This document shows, in pieces, positions 12,023 to 27,000 of a stretch of DNA of 64,000 bases; within the stretch, counting starts at the first letter, position 1; every line of letters starts with the position of its first letter. Location: assembly GCA_023053575.1 (NCBI GenBank), contig JAKZAP010000014.1, positions 10,292,001 to 10,356,000 on the forward strand, read 5' to 3'. Source of the DNA: Branchinecta lynchi. Lineage: Eukaryota > Arthropoda > Branchiopoda > Anostraca > Branchinectidae. Made by a program: the position numbers and the translations under genes. The notes under the pieces were generated by a model, which was not told the DNA's origin, did not search any database, and saw only the letters and a list, made by a program, of their open reading frames with translations.

Positions 12023-15000
12023 AAATAAATACCCGTCTTACCACACTTCTTTCCTTTTCAAATAATGGGATTTAACCATTCTCTTGAATGATGCCAGACT
12101 TACAGCCTCTCTGACCGATTCTGGAAGGCCATTCCAGACGCTCACACCTATGTTCCTGAGAACAAATCCTGGTCTTGTTGTGTTTCTTCTCTCGTGAGCT
12201 AAATCCTCTGAATGTCGGGTAAAATAAGGGTGATAAAACGAGTTAGTGTTAAAAAAATCATAAAAGTACTCAGGGCTTACCTTATTTACAACTTGACTGC
12301 TTTACAACTAAGCCGTGCTTAGGCTGCAGAAAAATTACAAACAGCCTTGGCAAAATCTTGGCCAAATTTGCATAACCAGCCTACGTACAAAAAAGGTCCT
12401 CGAAACAATGATTGGGTTCATGATACGTCACATTAAGAGAACAAACGTGGCAAGCGTGATCATCAATGTACATATTGCTAAAAGACGAGATAGGATAAAC
12501 TTATGAAGTGTATAATCTCGGAAACGAAAATGGATGGAAATACTACTAGAGCAGAATGGATTACTACCATAAGTACGACGTGGGGTTTTATGTGTTCAGT
12601 TAAACCGACAGTACCTGTTTCCACACTGACGAATGCAGTCGAAACTACCCTGGGGGCCACCAAGGTCCACAGCGCTGGAAATGTTGAATGAAAATGCGCA
12701 AGCTTGCGTTGGGTCTTCTGTTGGAAACCATATTTGCTAGAAGAAAAAAACAAAATAAATAAAAACAAGATTTAATCCATCTGCACAAAAACTAACTAGA
12801 AAACAGTAAAGATAAGAATGTTTGCATCTGGCTCTCGCGCGGCGAAAGTTTGACTAACACCTGTCTGGTAACCTTAAATGAGAACCATATGACATTCAAT
12901 GGTCCATGAGATCTGGTCTCAAAATATACCGATACAGATGCACGAATCTTCGAGAGAACTCTTTGCTACATTGTCAGAAGTTTGATAAAGTTTAACACAC
13001 GATGCGCAATTACTTTGGCTGTTGCGGCCTGTGTTCCTCTCTATACCCGATGAAAAATCTATCTCAAAATAGTAGTATGAAGTTATACGAAAAAGTAGCA
13101 AGCAGTACGAACTGATGCTACTACTGTTTCTATGTCAAGGCTACCGTGTTACAGAATTGTACTGCATACAACTATTAGCAACACAGGATGCTACTGGATA
13201 CTACTGCTTAAGATTGGCCAAATCTGAGGCACATTCAATGATAGTCTTCTTTACATATCAATATATGCAACATTTTCGTACAACTATCATACAACTACGC
13301 AGGCTGCAAATTTTTATCGGGTAGGCCTAGCCAACTAAATAAAACAAACGGCCAGTGTAAGCATCGGTGTTAGCTTAATAGTAAAGATTGAAAACGAAAA
13401 GCGTTAAAGCTTAACTGAAAAGGCAACTTAGTGTTGTGTCATTTAATTGAACACACTGAATTATGTGGATTCTGCAAAGGGATTTTTTTTTATTTTCCAC
13501 TATCTCCTCTAGTTACGACGTTCAGAATATTTGAGGCAGTCCCCACAACGAACATTCTACTATGATGCGGGGAATTTTGATCTCGAGACAACCGCGGCTT
13601 TTCAGTGGGCAGTGGGGAGACTGGTGAAGATTGCTTAGTGCCTGAACAGAACAAAATTCACAAATCTTTCTCGTAAGGCATACAACAAAACTACAAGCGC
13701 ATAGAGGTACCGCAAATCACACGGAAATTCTACTATTTGAAAATCGATTATTCGTAAATAGCAGAATAACGAAGTAACTCATTTTCAGCGGGTCTTCAAG
13801 CCAATTTTAGTGAATAAGTGATGGGTAACTAGATTATCCTGTCCCAGCCCTTTTCGGGTAAACTTTAAATGAATTATCTGAACTTGGGTGATGTAGGCCA
13901 TTGAAGGACCTAAAAGCGCAAAGATTTTCCCCGAGATTCGATGATCCACATACACCACAACTAAGAACACACTTTTTGTCTCCACTTTATCCAAGTCTCC
14001 AAGCTCCCAAGACGATATGGAGCGTGTTCCATCCTATTTCAGGTTCCGGTTTATATATTTACAAAAATTTATAAAATAAATTACACTTCTTTCCCGGCAG
14101 AGATTACACTTCTTTCCCAGCAGAGTACCGGGTGTAATCTTCTTTCCCGGCAGAGTACTTCTTTCCCGGCTTACCGTAGTTACTACGCATGACATTACGA
14201 ATTCTGGCTATTTGCCGTAGAAGCTGGAACGATTTTTCTATTTTCCAGCAGGATCTCACGCCACGGGCGAATCCGACCAATCACGTTACAGAGATGCGTA
14301 GTTACTACGCTTACTACGCTCCCGAGCATGGTAAGCAAATAGTAACTATTAGTTACCATTCCGACAAGGTTGGATCGGTCAGCGTAGTAGCTTTTCGTGA
14401 GGATGGAACGGAAATGGTAACTAATAGTAACTATTGTTAGAAGGGTGGAACACGCTCATGGTCGCCCCGCGAAATCATTTGAGACCATGTTTCCGGGTTT
14501 CTTGGTATAGGTTCGCGTTCAATGCTGTTATTTTTTCTGCCATGAGATACAACCTGCGTCACCGACACTCTCATTTTTTCTTTTAGTTCTTTTTTAATCT
14601 TAGCCTTCTGTTTTTTCCGATTCCACCTCAACACTCATTCCAAGCCTGAGCAACCGCCGCATCTATAGTACGATAGCAGTCAAACTCGGCGATTTTCATA
14701 AACAAAACAAAATTCATTATGTAGCCTATCCTAATAAACAACACCAAGGCCAAAACCAAAAGAGATATACAAGATCTTTTTGGTAACTCCCGGGTTTGTT
14801 TGCTTCCGGATGCCTTTTGCATGCACAAAAGCAGGTTTTACAGACGAGAAGCGCGATAAAACAATTAAATTGTAGAGGCACTTCGGACTATTTACTCATG
14901 TTTCAATATTCTTCAATAGTTGACTACTTCAAAACTAGGCTCTGCTTCAACAAATTACCCACGGCTTTGGCTGTTTGAAGGGTCGAAACTAAGCTGCATC

Positions 15001-18000
15001 GGAATTCCATACAAGCGTGACGCCAAACCTGACAATATTTATTGTTTTGAAAGTTATTTGTGACAGTGTTTTTCACATTAATTTTAGTACTCCTCATTAT
15101 ACATTCTTTGAGGGAAATAAATGAATAATAATAATAATAATAATACAATTTGATCTGTTTTACCTCAGAAAAACAAAACCTGTTGTTTACTCGTATCGGT
15201 GAATATATATTTTACTATATATATATGGACAGCTGAGCGGCTGGCGAGGTGCCTGTCGCGTTTACATTTATAAAATGACCTAGGGACATTCAAATCCTAT
15301 TTTGGGTCCCCAATTGCTCGACGTCACTACGCACGTCACGAATGTATGGAATTCCGAAATAACTTATTCGACACCGTTTTAAGAATGTGTCTAGGCCCGT
15401 AGACGATTTTTCTGACGATTTAGCTTCTCGCAAACAATCGCCGGAAGCATGATACGGCTGCGAACTGATTTCACGGTACACGCCGGTACACGGTCAGTGA
15501 AATGCACGCGTGTTGTCGTATCTGGTGGAATCGGGTGGTGATTTTGTGTGCCAGATAAAGGTCGAAAATGGTGAAACACGGCAAGTGAGAAAATCCGTGA
15601 GGTGTTTAGGCGGCTTAGAATGTACGGTAAGAATTTTGGATCTCCGGGTTTAAGACCCAATGAAGCGACTACGGAAGTAGGTTGCATTAGCATCATAAGT
15701 ACGACGGGTCCTTTAAAGATAACCTAAGAGTATGCTGTTGGAACTTGGAACCAAATCTGCTCTCCATTTCTTGATGCGTGGAAGCATTCTCGTCGGGTTG
15801 TCGGCAAAACGTCCCCATGACAAAATGTCCCCACGACAAAACGTCCCAACTAACAACTGTTTAAAAGTTATCTTCCTTTGCTAATCACTATATTCCTTTG
15901 CTCCGCAACGCAATAATATTTTTTTTTTTTTGTGATGGGGTGGCTTCCCTTGGGGTAAGGTGTAAGAAGCTCATTGGTTAGTATTTTTGTTTTTTGAGAG
16001 GCAAGGTTGTGTCTGAGAGTAGGAACAGTGACCACTCTACGTATTATGTCTAAAATGTAAAGATTGTGGTTCTCGGCGTCCAGGAATGGACTGAGTGTTT
16101 TGGTTATGTGTGATTTATTTTTTATTTGTTAAAGGACACCTGAGCTTCGTTTTTGTTGCATGCTGCAGGCCCGCTTCTCCGCCGATTCCGGACTGATTCT
16201 TTCTACATCCGTTTTTGCACTGCAGCGCTTCCGAGGAAGACGGCAGCGCTTCTCGTAAATCACGGACTTGCTCCCCGACCAAGTCCGTGCTTCCCTGCGA
16301 GATGCTGCCGCTTCAACCAAGAAGAAAGCGAATCCAAAAACGCATATTATGCAAAAGCAAAGAAGTGCTGCAGCAGCGATGCGGCAGCGCTATTGCAACA
16401 AAAACGAGTCTTTAAATGAAGAGTACCAAGTATCATCCCTATCTATATGACTTCCGTTAACATTACGTGCAGAAAAACCAAATTCGAAATAGCGTTTCCA
16501 AGGTATGACTTTTGCTCCATTTTCCATCTGTCTTTATTTCAATACCGAACGATTTTAGAACTGAACAAATGTCTCCAATCACCCCTTCTTCTGGAATATT
16601 TTTTAACCATTTAAGCCCAAACGTATATCTAGAAGAATTTCGAATACGATCCGGCCAGCGCTGTACAAGATTTGAATGAATTACGCTTTTTGTCTTGGAG
16701 TCTGCATGTGAAAACCTCCAGAAACGAACAACCCACGTCACGCGCAGGAGAAGAATGTTCTCCTTGGCCATGTCTGTAAATGCATTCTCCATGGTGTGTT
16801 AAAGTATGGTTTCATTGTTCAGGTGTCCTTTAATAAGCCCATTGAACTTGACTCCCAGAACATCAGAACGACTAGTCACTTAAAGTTCAAAATTCACTTC
16901 CATACACCAGGTTTGAGAAACATTAGTAAACATTTTAGATTTATTTCAAATGTCCAAGTTTACTCCAAATACAACCGGATAGCGAAACCCCGGTCTCTAG
17001 TCAACAAAACAAGTTTTCAAGAACTCGCAAAACTCCCAAAATCTTATAATTACTCATCATTTGGAAACTAAAACGTCTAGTATCGTAGTTCAGATGATGG
17101 AAACACCGCGCACGCGTTTTAGTTTCATTCTGCAACCGGACAGCGAAGTAGACCAGCTATTTTAACCCGGTCAATAAAACCAACTTTCAAGAATTCACAA
17201 ATCTCGCCAAAATCTCGGAATAAGTCATCACTTGAAGTTTAAAAGTCCATGGGCAACAATTCGCATGGGAAGGCCAAGGTGGCATGCTTTAAAGTAAAAG
17301 TGGTCGAGTGAGAACTGGTTGACAATCGTCCAAACAGCCAATACTGCTGACCAAATGTGAAAGATGGACAGCGGCGGAAAAGCTGCTGTATCTGGACAGA
17401 AGAAAGAAAATCACGCGTGTTTATGCCGCAGACACGCATTCAGGGACAGATGCTCACGGAATTCCTACCAGGATTGTCGGCACCATAAGAAATTCCGCAC
17501 AAAAAAGTTAAAGGACCGGTCGAACCTATAGTGAATAATGTAACCTATTTCTGGAATCGTTCCACCCACGCCGAAACGCGAGGCTCAAGTTTATTTCTTT
17601 TAATTAGTACAAAATATTTTTTTTTTATTAAATATTGCAATTTTATTTTAATTTAATGAAACAAAAACCTAAAAGATACGTGACCACACTGATTTTTACA
17701 CTTGCCGTCTTTAGCTACTTTCGTTACACTTCACGCTCCTAACTGTTATTTCCGAGAAGTGCATTGGTCAGAAAGACCGGAATAGTATACGTAAATTAGC
17801 CCTGTTTTTGCTCGAAGCAAAAGTCGTGGGTGATTTAGTATAGGCAGGGTCTAATTTCAAATTGTCAACTACTTTAGATTCTTTGAGCAAAAACAGTAAA
17901 TCGTGCGAGATGTCCTTTAAGATTTATTCCAACTTCACGAAAAAATGTAGTGAATCCGCCCAGGAAAATCATACAGTATGTCCGCATCTATAGCAATGTA

Positions 18001-21000
18001 ACAACTCCGCGAATTCACTCTTTAGAGAACTCATACCTACACAACTGCGTCTTGGATACGAGTATACAGCTTTCTGACAGGAAAGCCATGAGAGGGTGAA
18101 GAACCCTGTCCTCATTGAGGTCGTGTCTCCAGGCTTGCCACATCAAAAACATTTAGAGAGTGACTTTTGGCCCAACACAGAGAGTGAATTGGGAGTGAGT
18201 TTTTTTTTTTTTACGAAAAACATGAACTGTTAACTTTTGGTCGGAATTGTCTCTACAAAAACGACACATTTTTTTTATTTTCACGAACAAACGTAAAATA
18301 GTCACTTCTTTTCGGAATCCCTGCTGCAAGGGAAATCTGCCGATTTTTTCAAAAATTTTAATTTTTGTTGTTGAAAACAGTAATTTTTTTCTGCAGAAAA
18401 AGTCGGTAAAAATTACCAGACAGTCGGTAAATCCCTCCCCCCCCCCCCACCACACAAACATTTTGGCTAGTAATGCCTCTACTGACAGGATATGGACGTT
18501 TCAACTCACTTGATGATCCGAGAATCTTAAAATCGAGAAAGAAACAGGATTGCCACATGTTGCACGATAGTGTGAATTGTCACTATATTCTGTTTTTGCT
18601 AGTCTTGTCCTACGTAGGACATATTTCAGAAAATTACCAAATGTATAATTTTTGCAGCAGAGATTCCGACCAGAACTGACTATTTCAAGTTTTTTTCATG
18701 AAAGTGAAATTAAGATCTGTCGTTTTTACAGAGGTGATTCCGACCGAAAGTGAACATTTCATGAAAATAGATTTCACTCCCAATTCACTCTCTGTTCTGG
18801 GCCAAAAGTCACTCTCTCAACATTTTTGATGTGGCAAGCCTGGAAAGGAACCCATCACCACATTGGTTGGCATCCAAAAACAGAAATCTGGCAAAGCAAA
18901 ATTACTTTGCTAAGAATGGCGAAGAATGGGCTCGAGGTCTCTACCTGAATTGATCCAAACAATCAGAACCCCAAATATTTAAAAAACAATCGTCAAAACT
19001 ACGTGGATTGGCGCACGATTGCATTTCGGTCTTTCGGTGTTCTAATCACACGTTCAATAAAGCACCGAAGGTGCGGCCCAAGCACAGGTGCCCATGCATA
19101 ACATTATGGAATGTAAAACAAAAAAGTCTGGAACACACCAGCCTTTCTATGGCGATGGCTTTGCGTTCATGCAGCGCCACTCCACGAAGGAAAGACCACG
19201 TGTCCCAGATGAGCGCAGAGAAAATCGGGTCACTCTTTCATTAGCGAAATGTTCATTTATTGACTGCACATCCTTGTTAGACGATGTAGCTGGCTTTTTG
19301 TTTCCACTGATCCGTGTGGAACACATAGCTCGGGAAGGTATCAAGATGAAATTTTGTACACTTGTTGGCCTTGAAGTCTCTACATGCTTTTTGGAGTCCC
19401 GGCTCCCACATCCTACCAGTTCAAGGGCAACCAGGACGAGATTCTCCAGGGGCTTGATTTCGTAACTTGACCAAGTTTAGATATAGTCCCTCCGTTTGGT
19501 TCACGGGCAACTGTGCCGAAGTTCCCCTATGACTGAGAGTAGCCGCCCAAGTTATTCTGGTCATGGTAAGAGCCCACTGCTCGAGGATGGGCCTCGTAAG
19601 AAAAAACGTTGTATGAGTTGTAAAATTAGGTAAGGGCAGATTTGGATCAGGCGAGGACAAATAGGAAATAATTTGCTTAAGTTCCTGTGCCAATTCCCTC
19701 GCAAAAGCGTTGACCAGGCGTGCGTCCGAGCTTTAAAGCTTTTAAATTAGTCAACTATTTTAGAATCCTGGAGCGAAAACAGTAAATCGTAAGAGTAAGA
19801 GTTGTCCTTTACGATTTATTCCAACTTCACGAAGAAAGTGTAGTGCATACGCCCAGGAAAATCGGATTCTAAAATAGGTGAGGTGAGTGAAATAAGGTAA
19901 GGGAAGATTCGGATTAGGCGAGGACAAATGAGAAATAATTTGATTAAATTCCTGAGCCAATTCCCTCGCAAAAGCGTTGAACAGGCGTGCGTCCGAGCTT
20001 TAAAGCTTGATGTGTATTGTCCACGTCAGGTTATCTTGACTCATCCTAATTAGCATGACATGTGTTTTCGTGTGTGACAATTGGTTTGGTATTTATGGGA
20101 ATGGGTGTCAGTTTCATGTCTTTATTGATATGGTGTTTGTTGTTAGCCAATAGGACAGACAAAGCGACTGTTAGGTATTCATAGTACCCGAGCATCATAA
20201 GGGCAGTATTGAGGCCAACGAAACCGAGGCTGGGGCGTTATGTTACGCTGCTACTCATGTAGATTCCACTCGAATAAGCTAAGGGAAAACAAATTGTAGC
20301 TCCTCGCAAAAAGCCTTCAACTAACTGCAACTCCTGGCTAGAAGTGCGAACACGCGATCAGGGTCGAGCGCTCCCGGAATGGAATTCCTGCCTGGGTTTT
20401 TGACACCATCGTCACTTCTATATGGAAAAGTTGAGGTTTGTTCAACTTTGTCACGAAACCGACGAAAATCCGGCTGGGAGATCCTTCGCGTGTTCTTACT
20501 ATAAAGGCGCAGACAGAAGATCAGGTTTTCCTGGTCTGATTTCCTCCACTTTCATCAAGTTGAAAAAAATTCAAGGGCTATTCCATAGGGATGGATGTAT
20601 TGACAGTGCCGAATTCTCCTCTGACGCGGAAAATTTGAATCTCAAATGCGGCTTTTCAGTGACCAGTGATAAGCCCGCGGACGATAGCTCACTGCATGAC
20701 CACTTACTTTTTGTAAATTGTTTTCTACAACATGTACAAGCACATGTACCGCAAATCCGACAGGGAAAACCCCCTATATTCAAATCGGTTATTCGAAGTA
20801 ACGTTTAGTAGCTTTAGTGATGCCGAAAATCTGGCAAGAATTCCAGCCTACTACCATTCGATCCAGATCGTCAGTCCGACGATAAGCCACGATTTCCATC
20901 AAGTTTTAGAATTCTCAACTTTTCGTACGAAACTGATGATTGTGCCGAAAATCCTGGCAGTCTGTCCGAACCACAAATCCTTTAGCCTGTAGCTACATGC

Positions 21001-24000
21001 AAATGTTCCATAAAACTACGCATCGCTAGGCAGGCGAACGGAGACCCAGAGACTCGACAGACCACGATTTTTGACAAAAATTGAAAAGAAACCGGTCTGT
21101 CTCTTGGCGCTTTGTCAGGTGCCAGGGAAAGCGACGGGTAAAACCGACAATGGTGTTTCAATGCGATAAGCCAAGTAACTCCGAGCTAATACGACAACAT
21201 GAAAAGGAAACGAAGGCATAGTTATCCTGGAACGAAGTATTTAAAAACGGTGATTGTAATGAATCTCATCATGGACCGAACAAGAGCAAGAAACGATGCA
21301 GTATGAAAAGAAAATAGTTCAGCGAGCTTTTGATAGCACGGTTTAATGCGAAAACAATGTCAAGAAAAAAAGGACTAGGCTAGTAGCCTACGGTCTAAAA
21401 AACCTTCTCCTCGGATTGTAGTGAAAAGATGGTCGAGCCTGCCCTAGACGTGAAGGTCAGGGCAAAAAATGAAAAATTCTCCGATAAAATGAGTATAATA
21501 CTCCTTCAGCCCAAACTGACTGGGAAACATACATTAAACAATGGCTCGAAATAGAAGGGTCAGCTATGACGTTCGTCAGGGATATTTCGGTTCTTCTTGG
21601 CAAGGATCCTCGTCAGACTGTTGCCGGAAGAAACGAACCTGCGATAAATCCGAAATATCGTTGTCGAACATCGTGGCTGAATTTTCCGTTCTCAGCCAAT
21701 CTTTAATATACGGTAAAATGATTCCTCCGGCAAAGTTAGTTCAAGTCTCTCTACGGCGGCTCGGCATAACGTTCAAATCTTCATTGTCAAAATTATGCTC
21801 TTCGGTAAAAAAAAAGTCGATACAAAAAAAAATTCGGTAAAAATGACCTGTCGGTCAGTAAAAATACCTTGCCCCTTAAGATACATTTTGGCTGGTGATA
21901 ATCTGCTGGTAATATTAGGCTTTCGGTAATCATAAATGAGTGAGGCGAGATTTTGAAGCAACATACTAAATCAGTTTTGGTTCCTTCGCGTACCCTTTGC
22001 AAGGGTCTCGCGTCATTTTTACCCTAGTTGGTCGTTTCTTAGTTTAAATAATAATATAAATTATGTTTGAGGGCTAGTAATATCATCTCCATTGTTTAAT
22101 TGCGTTTGTGTCTAAGATATTAATCGTGGTTTTAAATCTCGCTCTGTTACAGGGTAGACCTAAACTGCATATCTTAGACAGAATTTCCTGGCCATACAGC
22201 TAAGGGAAGAAACTGTCGAAGCGTAAATTAGCTTCTCCCCACGAGCAATTCGTTGCTAATGTTTGTATATGGTCAGGAAATGGTACTGGAAAGGACTCAT
22301 TTTTTTTCTCGAAATTTGCAGTATAGGACTTATTTGCCTCGATGCTCCCCAGAGCAAACACACAAATCGACCAGCAAAGGCAAAGCCAAGCAAGATGAAC
22401 CACGATCAACAAGATAAAAGCTTGCCTATTTATATCTATTATGACCCACGCTCGCTTTGAGGGTACGCTTCAAGGGTACCAGAAAGGACCATTTGAAATG
22501 TCAAGCCCTTTTCTCTTGGATCTGTTCCTCAATTGGGAGTTCGACCACAGAAATCAATAGGCCGATTAGCAACTTAAACTTCAAGACATGGCTAGAGCTA
22601 TTGTCCCAACAACATTCCAACGGTCGCATGAAAGAAAGGATTCTCGTCGCTACAACAATTTAGTACCTAATCATTGTCTATATCAGCAAACCTCCACTAA
22701 TGGCGACACGGCAACGTCTGCTGACCCTTCAACATCCCAACTGTCGTTGAGCTCTGGAAGCTTAGAAATCCAAAGAAAGTTTCCCTGAGACAACGTGTGC
22801 CCACTTTTCTCCAGAAAACCAATCGCAGTAAAAGGAACATACTATTTGAACGTGATCCACCCTACTTACCGTAGTTACTACGCACGACGTAACGAATTCT
22901 GGCTTTTTGCCGTCCAAGCTGGAACGATTTTTCTATTTTCCAGCAGGATATAATGCCACGGGTGAATCCGACCAATCACGTTACAGAGATGCGTAGTTAC
23001 TACGCTTACTACTCTCCCGAGCATGGTAAGCAAATAGTAACTATTAGTTACTATTTCGAGACGGTTGGAACGGTCAGCGTAGTAACTTTTCGTGAGGATG
23101 GAACGGAAATAGTAACTAATAGTAACTATTGTTAGATAGGTGGAACATGCTCTTTATGATTAAGTGCGAAACACGCCATTGACCCTCGGGAAGAACAAGA
23201 ACCGTCACCCAAAGGAACCCTCAAAACTCATTCAATTCCTGTGTAAACCAATCAACGTTTGTTGTCGTGATGTTTCGGGCTCTCCGCTGGGTACAAGGCG
23301 AGTCTTCACCAGTACAAAGAGTTAGTCACTAAGAGTATTCTCCCGACCCGAGGTTCTTACGAGGGATAGGCATCACAAAGAAAGCCAGCATGCAGAAATC
23401 GGTTGTCTGCTTTCTTATCTATTTTTTACTCCATCTCGACTTTTAAGTTTTTGGGATCACAAAACGTAAGTTGAGGGATTCCTATGACTTCGTAAAACTT
23501 GTCCGTCTGTCCGTCCGTCCGTCTCTCGAAGGGAATGAGATAATTTGATGACACTAGGTCTGAGGATTCTTTGGGTCAAGGGACTGGTTGAGTTCGTACA
23601 TGGGCTCTGTAGCCCTACATTTAGGGATGGGAGTTCAGTAAAGGTGTGAGTATAATATTTGTTAACACCTAGTGAGATAGTCTATTCAGGGTTAAGAAGA
23701 CATACTGAACGCGTATATGAAAATAATTTTCTCGTCGGACAAGTATTTCAACTGGAATACGGCCAAAGCCGGATTTTTTTTTAAATACAAATTTTATCGC
23801 AAGTTCAATATATAGGGGTAGGGAGAATGCTCAATCCGTTTTTGAGCTTTCGTTTTTGCCGGACGAGTAATTCGCTCGAAATCCGGTCAAAACCGGAAAT
23901 CTGGCAGAAGTGGGCAGGAAGTTTTGATCAATTTCGTCAAAAAAAGATATGACGTATTGGGGTAAACTTACATGCTGAATCCATATCTGAACTTGGTTTT

Positions 24001-27000
24001 TCTAAGGTGATCAGCCATTGGCCTTAACCTGTCTCAAAACTTTAAAAGTAAAATGTCAAGGAGTCTGGCAAGACCGGAGTCTGGCAAGATCTCATTATTT
24101 GAAAAGGAAAGATCCCATTATTGAAAATCCCATTATGTGATAAGAGGAAAGGGTATTTATTTAAAAAAAAAAAATTACACCCCCCCACCAAGGGGGGGAG
24201 GTAATGAGGGAAGGATATAGCGGATTCTGGTGGTTAGAATTACGGCCACAATCAGGATTTTTTTTGTCTTAAAAGTGGCCGTTAATGGTAAACTGTTTGT
24301 TTAATTTATGTGTTTTTGATGAAATTAAAAAAATGTCTATGTCTATGTCTACAAGACCCAATTATATGGATTAAATATCAAATGTTTGGGATCACACCGA
24401 AACCTTTGGACTTGTTTGGTCTGATCCAGTGTCCATTTAATTTATTACTTTAAAGAAATTCGAACGACGTGGTGGCATTCCCAGTCAAAAGTAATGATTT
24501 TGCGAACACAACTGCACATTTTTTCTACAAAATTTTAACACCACCCAGCATTACTGAAACCAACAGTAACCCTTTTGAGCAATTCGCCCCGCTTTCTCGC
24601 CGTCAGATGTCATTGTATTCGCTGACCCCAGTGGACACATCTTTTCGGCTTAAACAGAACAGAAATGTTAAACAACCTAAAACCGATTTGTTGAAAGAAA
24701 TAAACACTGTCAAACCTTAAGCTTTCTTTTACTTTGTGTTCACAGGTCAGCTTAATATTTGTCTTTCTTTGCTGTGTTGAGAGCTTTACTGACAATGCCC
24801 AGCATTGTATCTTCCGAACTGATAATCTACACACTGCAAATGAACTAATACCATTTTATCTACACATTTTAAGGTAAAAGGTTTATCTAGAATTCAGGTA
24901 GCCTGTTCAGCACAACCAGGCCCCTTTGCTGAATTTAAAACTGCAATATCTTTATTCCCAAAACAAATACTCAGCGCGCTTCTGACCCACGTTCATATTG
25001 GTGTCTGGCTGGGTTCCTATTCCCACTCACATTACCATACACAGGCGGTTGAGTATTACAAACTGTCAGAGACGGATTGTGCTGTCCTTCGCGCCACTCC
25101 CCGCCTTCTGGCTTCGTCACGACTTAATATTGCGATTCGTATTTGGCGTCCTGCTTATGTTTTTCAGGCATTTAAATAGGCTTCTCAAAGCCTCTTTGGT
25201 TGAAACACTGAAGGGCAAAGTAACTGTATCCTTTCGCTGCGCCTGTCTTTCCGAGGATTTAGAAAACCTTTTGTCATGGTCCACATTGTTTTGCAGTCGT
25301 GACTGCACAATTGCGGTGGTAGTTCTGAGCTTAGGCGGATAGCCTACAGCCACGGGTATAAACAAACAAACCTACGAGTTTAGCCAACGGCAAGAACGTT
25401 TTTTTTCTAACTACTAGCGTAGAAAATACCCCTTTTTCGTGGTCAGAATCCGAGACAGCAAGAAAACTCAAGCCCCCGAAAAATCTGATATAGACAAATC
25501 CCGATACAGCCATTGATCTTTGACCTCTAATTAGCAAAGATAATATTCAACTCGGGCAGTCTGTGAAGTGCACTGCACCTTGGTAAGCATACTAGTAGAA
25601 GGTGGGAGGGAGCTGCGTTCAAAGCGTCAAAGACTGTGTTCTCTCAGTGTGCAGTACTTCAAACGTGCAATACTTGAAGTGCTACATAGATACAAATCAC
25701 ACACTTAAAACTCAAGTCGCTTACAACCTGAGTAGGCTACAATTGCTATCAGGTACTTGAAACTTGAGTACAAATCTGGAAGTACTTGATAGTCAAGTAC
25801 AAATTTGAAGTACTGGTCCCAAAATTGCTATGTTATAGAGGTAAGATAAAGGTAAGACGGGTCCTTTTAGTCTTTTCCAACCCTCAACGCGTGCCTGGCC
25901 GTGCCGACAGGATATCCCTGGGCTGAAGAAAACCAACCTTTCCACCACCGAACGAATTCAGAAGCGAATAGCAAGAAAGCGTGTCAACAGCAGACAGCTG
26001 GCAGGTGCTCTATGTCTGGGGTCAGGCAGACTTCAATTCATAGCAGTCATCCCCGACGCACCGGTATTTCCTGAACTAAGGGCTCATCCAAGACGACTGG
26101 CGGCATCGGGTGTGGGTTCCACTTTTTGTGTTTTTGACAGACCTGATTTTCCTCCGGGGACAAGTTCAAGCAAGGCCAATTTAAGAAATAATCTTCAAAA
26201 ATTGGGTCATAGACTCATGTTACAGCTATTAAGGGCAAAGGCCAGTGACTGTTCTCTCAAGATCCCAAGTGCATACAACTCATTATAGATCGACTATCCA
26301 TGTGATTTAGACATATCTATGTTGATTACTGATGCCCAATTTACGAACTGTGAATGCCTCGATTCAAACATTGAATCACCTTAAGTTATGTTACTACTAT
26401 ATAATTTTGTCTGTCTTTGTTGACTGATGTATTTTATTTATGAATCGCGTGTCTCTATTTGAACATTGACAAACCTAAAGCTAGTTTTATAGATTTTAAA
26501 GATACTGGGGATTAAATCAATATTTATCTGTATATGTATACAGGCTCGATCATACGTCAGATGTCGTCGCATGACGAGTCCAAGCAAAGTCCACGGGAGC
26601 TTCAACTTGAGAAGTGGAGTGTAACGCACGACTCCATCCAGCAAATGCTAGGGCCAATGATTTTTCTTTCCATGTTCGCGATCCTGAGTGCGGACTACTC
26701 CCTATACTCAAGTACAAGAGTGATCCCCGGGATCGATACGGACAACCCCTAGAAAGCCAGTAAAGCGAACACGTATAATGGAAAGCGCGCGTGAATTAAT
26801 AGTTTTCGATGTTGTGCTCTACTTCTTCTGTCTACGGATCATAACTGTAGCCTACTCAATTGCGCTGAATACATAATAGCAGTCAACAAGCACTGTGAAA
26901 TTCCACTTCTGGCATAGGGTTCACGGTCCCAGCCTTTGATGTTTGTACATGACTGTTCTCCAAATAGCATTTACTGGAAAAGGCTAAATAAAGAATGGAT

